A stretch of 10,163 nt of DNA from Bacteroidota bacterium (lineage in GTDB: Bacteria; Bacteroidota; Bacteroidia; Bacteroidales; Prolixibacteraceae): contig JABMPI010000460.1 of the NCBI GenBank assembly GCA_013203755.1, positions 1 through 10,163 of the forward strand, given 5' to 3'. Under the pieces are notes generated by a model. That model made no database searches. It was not told where the DNA came from and saw nothing but the letters and a program-made list of their open reading frames with translations. This document shows positions 1 through 4,899 of this stretch, one piece after another (the first letter of the stretch is position 1; each line of letters begins with the position of its first letter). The translations under genes and the position numbers were made by a program.

Positions 1-743
1 CAACACCAAAACCCGTTTCTCCTCCAGTGGTTTTAGAATCGGGTGATGATTTTGAGGTGAAATCTATTCCGAATATTCGTAAACTGATTGCCAATGCAAT
101 GTACCAGTCGTTGCAAAATTCAGCTCAGCTTACGCACCACATGAGTGCAGATGCACGAAAACTGATGAAATTGCGCAAGAAATTCAAAAAAGAATTTGCC
201 GAGGGTACAATAAAACAGAATGTTACTATAAACGATTTGGTTTGTTTTGCCGTAATTAGAGCATTAGAAAAATTTCCACAGGTAAATACACATTACCACG
301 GCGATAAAATGAAGTGGTTTAACAAAATTCACCTCGGACTGGCCGTTGACACAGAACGCGGGTTAATGGTTCCTGCACTTAAAAATGCCGACGACCTTTC
401 AATCACCGGTCTTTCAGGTCAGTTAAAACAATTATCAACTGCTGCAAGAAATGGCAATGTAAATCCAGATTTATTAAATCCTGCAGCAGCTACATTTACA
501 GTTTCTAACTTGGGGAATTACGGTGTTGAGATGTTTACTCCGGTAATTAATCTGCCACAAACTGCAATTCTGGGAGTTTGTACAATTGTTCCTCGTCCGA
601 AAGAAATTGAAGAGGGAGTTTATGGATTTGTTCCAATGATGGGACTTTCGTTAACTTACAATCATCAAGCACTGGACGGAGGAGAAGCAACACTATTTTT
701 AGCTGAAATCAAAAATCAAATCGAAAATTTAAACGCAATATAA
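1..743 (+). CDS. 2-oxoacid dehydrogenase E2 acyltransferase, C-terminal part (5' truncated)
   Basis: The reading frame is open from the left edge (first full codon at 3), so the gene starts outside the window. What remains is the end of a Pro-rich linker (TPKPVSPPV) and an essentially complete E2 catalytic domain. The domain transfers the acyl group from lipoyl-lysine to CoA in the cytoplasmic 2-oxoacid dehydrogenase complex. Seen: the domain opening IPNIRKLIANAM, the core HLGLAVDTERGLMVPALKNA, the FTVSNLGNYGVEMFTPVIN segment, and the active-site motif HQALDGG near the C-terminus. That motif holds the catalytic His (codon 663-665) and the following Asp, where the usual form is DHRxxDG. The lipoyl and E1/E3-binding domains should lie upstream. 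The stop codon is one base from the E1 gene, so the two are co-transcribed. The substrate (pyruvate, acetoin or branched-chain 2-oxoacid) cannot be told from this part. Confidence 0.93.
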   Translation, partial: TPKPVSPPVVLESGDDFEVKSIPNIRKLIANAMYQSLQNSAQLTHHMSADARKLMKLRKKFKKEFAEGTIKQNVTINDLVCFAVIRALEKFPQVNTHYHGDKMKWFNKIHLGLAVDTERGLMVPALKNADDLSITGLSGQLKQLSTAARNGNVNPDLLNPAAATFTVSNLGNYGVEMFTPVINLPQTAILGVCTIVPRPKEIEEGVYGFVPMMGLSLTYNHQALDGGEATLFLAEIKNQIENLNAI

Positions 744-744
744 A

Positions 745-3213
745 ATGCCTAAGAATCAATTTATAAATCCGTCAGAAGTACGTAAATCAGGTTTTATTGA
801 ATTCAAACCAATTCCTGTTAATCAATACAACAAAACAGTTGAAGAGGAAAAAGAGAATTTCTCGAATGAAGATTTTGTGAGAATTTATCGCGACATGGTA
901 GTTATTCGCGAATTCGAGACCATGTTGAACCTGATAAAAACCCGTAACGAATACAACGGAGTTGAATACAATCATCCGGGACCTGCTCACCTTTCCATCG
1001 GTCAGGAAGCGGCTGCAGTTGGAATGGCTTACACTTTGGGAGTTGAAGATTTTATCTTTGGTTCGCATCGTAGTCATGGCGAAATTTTAGCCAAAGGTTT
1101 GTCTGCAATCGACAAATTAAACGACGAGCAATTAACAGAAATAATGGACAGCCATTTCGATGGGATTACATTGGCTCCTGTAAAAGCTGGTCACACCGGA
1201 ACAACCAAAGAGTTGGCTGTTAAATTCCTTATTTACGGAACGTTGGCAGAAGTTTTTGCTCGCGAAACCGGATTCAACAAAGGGTTAGGTGGTTCAATGC
1301 ACGCATTTTTTACACCATTCGGGGTTTATCCAAACAACGCAATTGTTGGTGGTTCGGGCGATATTTCTGTTGGTGCTGCTTTGTACAAAAAAGTAAACCG
1401 CAAAAAAGGAATTGTGGTTGCCAACATTGGTGACGCATCAATGGCTTGCGGCCCGGTTTGGGAAGGACTTACTTTTGCGACCATGGACCAGTTTACTGAA
1501 TTATGGGAAGGTGACATGAAAGGTGGCTTGCCATTGATTGTAAACATTATGAACAATCAATACGGAATGGGCGGACAAACTTGTGGCGAAACCATGGGTT
1601 ACGATGTTGCCGCAAGAATTGGTGCCGGAATTAACGCCGACCAGATGCACGCTGAGCGCGTAGATGGATATAATCCATTGGCTGTAATTGATGCTTACAA
1701 ACGCAAAAGAAAAATTATTGAAGAAAAACGCGGTCCTGTTTTGTTGGACGTGTTAACCTACCGCTACAGTGGACACTCGCCTTCCGATGCATCTTCTTAC
1801 AGAAGTAAAGAGGAAGTTGAAGCCTGGGAAAAACAAGATTCTATTATTTGGTTTGGTAAAGAATTAGTGAAAGCCGGAGTTGCCACCGAAGCAGAATTGG
1901 AAGCAATAAAAACCGAAACTACCGAAATCATAACTTTCGCCATGAAATTGGCCATCGATGACGAAGTTTCGCCAATTATGGATATGAAAAAATATCCAAA
2001 CCTTATTGGTGATATGATGTTCAGCGAACAGTCAGTTGATAAAATGGAAGACCGCCCTGTGGAAGTAAATCATCCAATGGAAGAAAATCCACGGGTAAAA
2101 TCGCTAAAAAACAAAGAGCGGTTTATGTTTGACAAAGACGGAAAACCATTCTCAAAAATAAAAACATACGGTTTAAAAGATGGACTTTTCGAGGCCATTG
2201 TTGACCGCTTTTATAAAGACCCAACTTTAATTGCTTACGGCGAAGAGAACCGCGACTGGGGTGGAGCATTTGCTGTTTACCGTGGATTAACAGAAGCTTT
2301 GCCTTACAACAGATTATTTAATTCACCCATTTCTGAAGCATCGATTGTGGGAACTGCGATTGGTTACGCGATGTGCGGAGGTCGGGTAATTCCTGAAATT
2401 ATGTATTGCGATTTCTTAGGTCGTGCCGGAGATGAAGTCTTTAACCAACTTCCAAAATGGCAGGCGATGAGTGGAAATGTTCTAAAAATGCCGGTTGTTA
2501 TTCGCGTTTCTGTTGGTTCAAAATATGGTGCACAACATTCGCAAGACTGGACAGCGTTAGCAGCGCATATTCCCGGATTAAAAGTTGTTTTTCCTGTTAC
2601 ACCCTACGATGCAAAAGGATTAATGAACAGTGCACTTCAGGGAACTGACCCGGTAATATTTTTTGAAAGTCAGCGACTTTACGACATTGGCGAACAATTT
2701 CACAAAGGAGGAGTACCGGAAGGTTATTACGAACTTCCATTTGGTGAACCCGATGTAAAAAAAGAAGGAAATGACGTTACTATTTTAACAATTGGTGCTA
2801 CGTTATACCGCGCGTTGGATGCAGCAAAAATACTCGAAGAGAAATACAATCTTTCTGCTGAAGTTATCGATGCCCGCTCACTGGTTCCATTTAATTACGA
2901 ACCGGTTATCGAATCGCTGAAAAAGACAGGACGTATTATTATTTCCGGCGATGCTTCTGCACGTGGTTCGTTCTTGCGCGATTTAGCTTCCAATATTACT
3001 GAACTTGCATTCGATTATTTAGATGCGCCTCCAGTAGTGGTTGGCTCACGCAACTGGATAACTCCGGCTTACGAGTTGGAAGATTCTTTCTTCCCGCAAG
3101 CGGAATGGATTATTGATGCAATAAACGCAAGAATTCTTCCTTTGGAAGGACATGTAAATACAACAGATTTTACCGAGGCGGAACAGTTGGACAGAAACGC
3201 CAGAGGTATCTAA
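745..3213 (+). CDS. Fused 2-oxoacid dehydrogenase E1 component, alpha and beta subunits in one chain
   Basis: This 822-residue protein joins a thiamine-diphosphate E1 alpha domain (about 45-400) to an E1 beta domain (about 474-810) through a charged linker. It decarboxylates a 2-oxoacid and passes the acyl group to the lipoyl domain of the E2 encoded just upstream. Seen in the alpha part: GSHRSHG (106-112), GLGGSMH (180-186), the diphosphate/metal motif GDAS...NNQYGMG (GD 229-230, NN 270-271), and YRYSGHSPSD with H344. Seen in the beta part: GEENRDWGGAF (499-509), PISE with E531 (the residue that contacts the cofactor aminopyrimidine in known E1 beta), and QHSQ with H598. The H344 region resembles pyruvate dehydrogenase (YRYxGHSxSD), but the following SSYRSKEEVEAWEKQD resembles branched-chain E1 alpha, so the substrate is left open. 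The alpha part has two insertions relative to textbook E1 alpha. ATG 745 follows the E2 stop by one base. Confidence 0.93.
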   Translation: MPKNQFINPSEVRKSGFIEFKPIPVNQYNKTVEEEKENFSNEDFVRIYRDMVVIREFETMLNLIKTRNEYNGVEYNHPGPAHLSIGQEAAAVGMAYTLGVEDFIFGSHRSHGEILAKGLSAIDKLNDEQLTEIMDSHFDGITLAPVKAGHTGTTKELAVKFLIYGTLAEVFARETGFNKGLGGSMHAFFTPFGVYPNNAIVGGSGDISVGAALYKKVNRKKGIVVANIGDASMACGPVWEGLTFATMDQFTELWEGDMKGGLPLIVNIMNNQYGMGGQTCGETMGYDVAARIGAGINADQMHAERVDGYNPLAVIDAYKRKRKIIEEKRGPVLLDVLTYRYSGHSPSDASSYRSKEEVEAWEKQDSIIWFGKELVKAGVATEAELEAIKTETTEIITFAMKLAIDDEVSPIMDMKKYPNLIGDMMFSEQSVDKMEDRPVEVNHPMEENPRVKSLKNKERFMFDKDGKPFSKIKTYGLKDGLFEAIVDRFYKDPTLIAYGEENRDWGGAFAVYRGLTEALPYNRLFNSPISEASIVGTAIGYAMCGGRVIPEIMYCDFLGRAGDEVFNQLPKWQAMSGNVLKMPVVIRVSVGSKYGAQHSQDWTALAAHIPGLKVVFPVTPYDAKGLMNSALQGTDPVIFFESQRLYDIGEQFHKGGVPEGYYELPFGEPDVKKEGNDVTILTIGATLYRALDAAKILEEKYNLSAEVIDARSLVPFNYEPVIESLKKTGRIIISGDASARGSFLRDLASNITELAFDYLDAPPVVVGSRNWITPAYELEDSFFPQAEWIIDAINARILPLEGHVNTTDFTEAEQLDRNARGI

Positions 3214-3219
3214 TACAAC

Positions 3220-3255
3220 GCGCAAAGCGGTTTGAAACCGCTCTGCGCTTTTTTT
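3220..3255 (+). terminator. Rho-independent terminator of the E2-E1 operon
   Basis: A strong hairpin starts 7 bases after the E1 stop codon. The arms GCGCAAAGCGGTT (3220-3232) and AACCGCTCTGCGC (3236-3248) pair with one A/C mismatch around a 3-base loop. Seven T follow directly (3249-3255). The stem is GC-rich, the T-run is adjacent and the position is right for ending the dehydrogenase transcript. Confidence 0.85.
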
Positions 3256-3266
3256 CAAGAATATTT

Positions 3267-3298
3267 AAATCCGGCTTCGAAAGAGGTCGGATTTTTTT
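3267..3298 (+). terminator. Second, back-to-back terminator-like hairpin with GAAA tetraloop
   Basis: Arms AAATCCGGCTTC (3267-3278) and GAGGTCGGATTT (3283-3294) pair over 12 positions, two of them G-T wobbles, around a GAAA loop (3279-3282). The T-run covers 3292-3298. It follows the first terminator by 11 bases and probably acts as a backup terminator. It could also be a stable 3'-end structure. Confidence 0.65.
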
Positions 3299-3437
3299 GT
3301 AGTTAGAAAATGCTTCATAGACTTGGGAAGTCCATGTCTCACTTGCATCACGCCTATCGATTTCGAACTGCCTGGCGCATTACAAGAGAGACAATATATA
3401 TTTTCATCATATTCTCAGATTTTCAAAATCAATTTTT
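3299..3437. other. Gene-poor spacer with a small hairpin
   Basis: No convincing gene lies between the terminators and the rhodanese promoter. A small foldback sits at 3319-3339 (AGAC...GTCT and TGG...CCA, or alternatively GACTT-GGG-AAGTC), and a 6-bp inverted pair TGTCTC (3335-3340)/GAGACA (3388-3393) encloses a patch that is more GC-rich than the rest of the spacer. It may be a decayed repeat. I see no tRNA, riboswitch or homologous coding sequence. Confidence 0.4.
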
Positions 3438-3445
3438 TACATTTG
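3438..3445 (+). promoter_or_regulatory. Putative Bacteroidota -7 promoter box (TACATTTG)
   Basis: TACATTTG fits the TAnnTTTG consensus of the primary sigma factor of Bacteroidota and lies 26 bases before ATG 3472, after two terminators, where a new transcript is expected. No clean TTTG -33 box is visible at the usual distance, so this is a moderate call. Confidence 0.5.
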
Positions 3446-3471
3446 CCTCACAAAAATTAAAATAGATAAAC

Positions 3472-3870
3472 ATGACCGCATCAATCAGAATATTTGCAAT
3501 TGCCCTTTTTATACTTGCCACACTGAGCTCAGGTGTTCAGGCAAAGAATCAAAAAACCAAAGACATTCGCGCCAGAGCATTCAAACGCCAAATTGCTAAA
3601 GAACAGGTAATATTAGTTGACGCCAGAACGCCAGATGAATACAATACAAGTCATTTAGAAAATGCTAAAATGATTGATTTTAAAGCGGATGATTTTAAAG
3701 AGAAAATCACAAAACTTCCAAAAAATAAAACGATTTGTGTTTACTGCCGTTCGGGTAATCGAAGCGCCCAAACCATGGAAATACTAAAACAGGAAGGCTA
3801 TCTGCGTGTATACAATCTAAAAGGTGGAATTACTGCCTGGCAAGAGAAAAGATTAAAAACGGTAAATTAA
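3472..3870 (+). CDS. Exported single-domain rhodanese-like sulfurtransferase
   Basis: The 132-residue protein has a Sec signal peptide (hydrophobic stretch about 5-20, likely cleavage after VQA at 24) followed by one rhodanese domain, so it should act in the periplasm. Rhodaneses carry sulfane sulfur as a persulfide on the active-site Cys. Seen: VDARTPDEY (49-57), SHLENAKMIDF, the active loop CRSGNRS with catalytic C92, and the closing LKGGITAW (116-123). The six-residue loop fits PspE-like small rhodaneses. C89 lies three residues before C92 (CVYC), so an intramolecular disulfide or persulfide relay is possible. The gene opens a new unit after the terminators and has its own TAnnTTTG box. 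A His-rich small protein gene follows by about 32-38 bases. A link to metal resistance is suggested only by position. Confidence 0.9.
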   Translation: MTASIRIFAIALFILATLSSGVQAKNQKTKDIRARAFKRQIAKEQVILVDARTPDEYNTSHLENAKMIDFKADDFKEKITKLPKNKTICVYCRSGNRSAQTMEILKQEGYLRVYNLKGGITAWQEKRLKTVN

Positions 3871-3888
3871 ACATCAATAATTTATTCC

Positions 3889-3896
3889 TATATTTG
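3889..3896 (+). promoter_or_regulatory. Putative -7 promoter box (TATATTTG) overlapping the start region of the next gene
   Basis: TATATTTG is a perfect TAnnTTTG match 18 bases after the rhodanese stop and 6 bases before ATG 3903. Transcription would begin at about 3902-3904, leaving almost no 5' leader. Either the message is leaderless (start 3903), or 3909 is used, or the box is chance. No clear -33 TTTG is visible. Confidence 0.4.
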
Positions 3897-3902
3897 CAAG
3901 CA

Positions 3903-4298
3903 ATGCAAATGAAAAGGTTCATATCTTTGTTAGTTCTTGCGGTGTATTCCATCGTGTTGGCGCATAGTTTTGTTCCTCATCATCATCATTCTGAGTTTAT
4001 TCAAAACACACAAGTTTGCGACCTCGAAGAACAGCATGAACATTCGATACACGGAGCTGCCAATTGTTGCGTTGACCACAGTAACGAACATACATCTCAC
4101 AGCTTTTGCAACTTTAACGAAAAAACCATTTTAGCAAAATCAGTTAGTTTATCAGATTTATTTATTCCATCAATTGAAATCGAATTTGTTGGTATAGAAA
4201 AAAATAATCAGTCGGTTTCAGACTGTTATCTACCTATCCAAATTTCAGCTCCACATTGCAGAGATGTACAATTGCGCGGCCCTCCCATTTTTTCATGA
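3903..4298 (+). CDS. Small His/Cys-rich exported protein, probably metal-locus associated (unknown function)
   Basis: The protein is 131 residues from ATG 3903 (MQMKRF) or 129 from ATG 3909 (MKRF). The frame also reads from a TTG at 3894, but that TTG lies inside the -7 box and is an unlikely start. A hydrophobic N-terminal segment (FISLLVLAVYSIVLA) acts as signal peptide or anchor. It is followed at once by HSFVPHHHH, then by QHEHSIH, NCCVDHSNEHTSH, FCNF and PHC. I count 12 His and 6 Cys, many in metal-ligand-like clusters. The chain ends in LRGPPIFS; similar RGPP/RAPP endings occur, as far as I recall, in other small exported proteins beside metal-efflux genes. It resembles Bacteroidota small proteins of the DUF6769 kind, but I cannot confirm the family. 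Position upstream of an RND metal pump supports a metal-binding role, which is inference. Confidence 0.75.
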   Translation: MQMKRFISLLVLAVYSIVLAHSFVPHHHHSEFIQNTQVCDLEEQHEHSIHGAANCCVDHSNEHTSHSFCNFNEKTILAKSVSLSDLFIPSIEIEFVGIEKNNQSVSDCYLPIQISAPHCRDVQLRGPPIFS

Positions 4299-4324
4299 TT
4301 AATTAAAACTTTAATTTTCAAAAC

Positions 4325-4410
4325 TGTCATTTCGAAAACCGAGGAACGAGGTTGAGAAATCTTCAACTTGATACAGCTTTCTCTCCGTCAACCGACGGAT
4401 GTAAATGACA
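4325..4410. repeat. 86-bp palindromic intergenic element with 8-bp terminal inverted repeats
   Basis: TGTCATTT (4325-4332) and AAATGACA (4403-4410) are perfect inverted ends. Nested inside are GAGAAA (4354-4359)/TTTCTC (4378-4383) and a perfect hairpin TCCGTC-AACC-GACGGA (4384-4399). The left arm carries a direct repeat CGAGG-AA-CGAGG. The motifs TGTCATTTCGA and GAGAAATCTT recur, to my memory, in intergenic repeats of many Bacteroidota genomes, so this looks like a REP- or MITE-like unit. No coding capacity. Confidence 0.6.
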
Positions 4411-4424
4411 TGAACAATGTTCAT
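4410..4424. promoter_or_regulatory. Perfect 15-bp dyad ATGAACA-A-TGTTCAT, possible operator
   Basis: The arms ATGAACA (4410-4416) and TGTTCAT (4418-4424) are perfectly symmetric around one A and lie 36 bases before the His-rich lipoprotein ATG. The half-site TGAACA is the one known from ArsR/SmtB-family metal sensors (SmtB, CzrA operators), although those have a 2-3 bp centre rather than 1. No regulator gene is in the window. It shares base 4410 with the end of the neighbouring repeat and could simply be a hairpin. Confidence 0.35.
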
Positions 4425-4460
4425 CCCCCGGTTTTATTTTAACTTATTTAAAAACTTATC

Positions 4461-4670
4461 ATGAAAAAAATAGTATCCATTTTAGCAATTATAGCATTAG
4501 TAATCACCGTTTCATCTTGTGGAAACAAAAAGGGAAAAGCTGCTGCCGAAACTCACACTCACGAAGATGGAACAATCCACGCAGACGATGCCCATAGTCA
4601 CGACGCTACTGCCAAACCAAATCAAGAAGCATTTGAAGTGAAAGCCGATAACGACAGTAAACATAAATAA
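4461..4670 (+). CDS. Small His-rich lipoprotein, putative periplasmic metal binder
   Basis: The 69-residue protein has a type II signal peptide with lipobox VSSC (C20). Signal peptidase II cleavage would leave a mature lipoprotein of about 50 residues. The mature part is polar and low-complexity. It carries the cluster HTHEDGTIH (32-40), then HADDAHSH (40-47), and a closing KHK: six His mixed with Asp and Glu, a typical pattern for binding divalent cations weakly. No folded domain is recognisable. The next gene downstream is the adaptor of an RND metal pump (229 bases away), so a role in buffering or handing metal to the pump is likely, in the way CusF serves CusCBA, but there is no CusF similarity. 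No Shine-Dalgarno is seen before ATG 4461; the upstream region is TTATTTAAAAACTTATC. Real gene: likely. Function: inferred. Confidence 0.8.
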   Translation: MKKIVSILAIIALVITVSSCGNKKGKAAAETHTHEDGTIHADDAHSHDATAKPNQEAFEVKADNDSKHK

Positions 4671-4699
4671 TTTTATTGAGAAATCATTTTGGAAACATT

Positions 4700-4855
4700 G
4701 GGTTAAAACCCTTTTGGTTCTTGCTTTTTTTTAAACCGTTCGATAAATCGAACGGCAAAAGATAACGAAGTAATTGCCATTAGCAGGATCCTATCCTTTG
4801 CCGTCGGTTTCAACCGACGGATTGTATAGATAATAGATCCGTCGGGTTTCAACCC
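4700..4855. repeat. Cluster of four short palindromes (CCGTCGG/GGGTT-type hairpins)
   Basis: The gap between the lipoprotein and the adaptor gene (4671-4899) holds no gene but a row of hairpins: GGGTT-AA-AACCC (4700-4711), CCGTTCG-ATAAAT-CGAACGG (4736-4755), CCGTCGG-TTTCAA-CCGACGG (4801-4820) and GGGTT-TC-AACCC (4844-4855). The second and third are tied by inverted arms CGGCAAAAGATA (4753-4764) and TATCCTTTGCCG (4792-4803), matching at 11 of 12 positions. The third and fourth are tied by CCGACGGAT (4814-4822)/ATCCGTCGG (4837-4845). A shortened copy of the same core is at 4384-4399. It fits a REP/BIME-like intergenic repeat or a multi-stem RNA leader. An 8-T run at 4725-4732 has no adjacent strong stem, so I do not call a terminator. 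Confidence 0.6.
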
Positions 4856-4878
4856 TAAATCCTAAAAATGATTTCCAG

Positions 4879-4898
4879 TTCATTAAAATTCATTAAAA
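4879..4898 (+). repeat. Tandem 10-bp direct repeat TTCATTAAAA x2 abutting the adaptor start codon
   Basis: TTCATTAAAA occurs twice head to tail (4879-4888, 4889-4898), ending one base before ATG 4900. In Bacteroidota an A-rich stretch just before the start often replaces a Shine-Dalgarno, and this repeat supplies one. It may also be a half-site pair or simple slippage. Confidence 0.5.
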
Positions 4899-4899
4899 A

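Noticed and set aside
3310..3465. Open 51-codon + strand frame beginning MLHRLGKSMSHLHH, filling the spacer
   Set aside because: It lies over the putative rhodanese promoter, has no ribosome-binding or promoter signal of its own, no recognisable domain, and its second half is low-complexity AT-rich translation.
3894..3902. TTG start giving a 134-residue version of the His-rich protein
   Set aside because: The TTG is part of the TATATTTG promoter box, and ATG codons at 3903 and 3909 lie directly before the signal peptide.
4700..4732. Terminator after the small lipoprotein (GGGTTAAAACCC plus T8)
   Set aside because: The stem is only 4-5 bp and is 13 bases away from the T-run, so intrinsic termination is not supported, although attenuation is not excluded.
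4792..4800. TATCCTTTG as a -7 promoter box for the adaptor gene
   Set aside because: It has three rather than two bases between TA and TTTG, and it lies within the arms of the palindrome cluster.
4700..4855. CRISPR array
   Set aside because: The palindromes are unequal in length, sequence and spacing, there are no uniform repeats or spacers and no cas genes are nearby.
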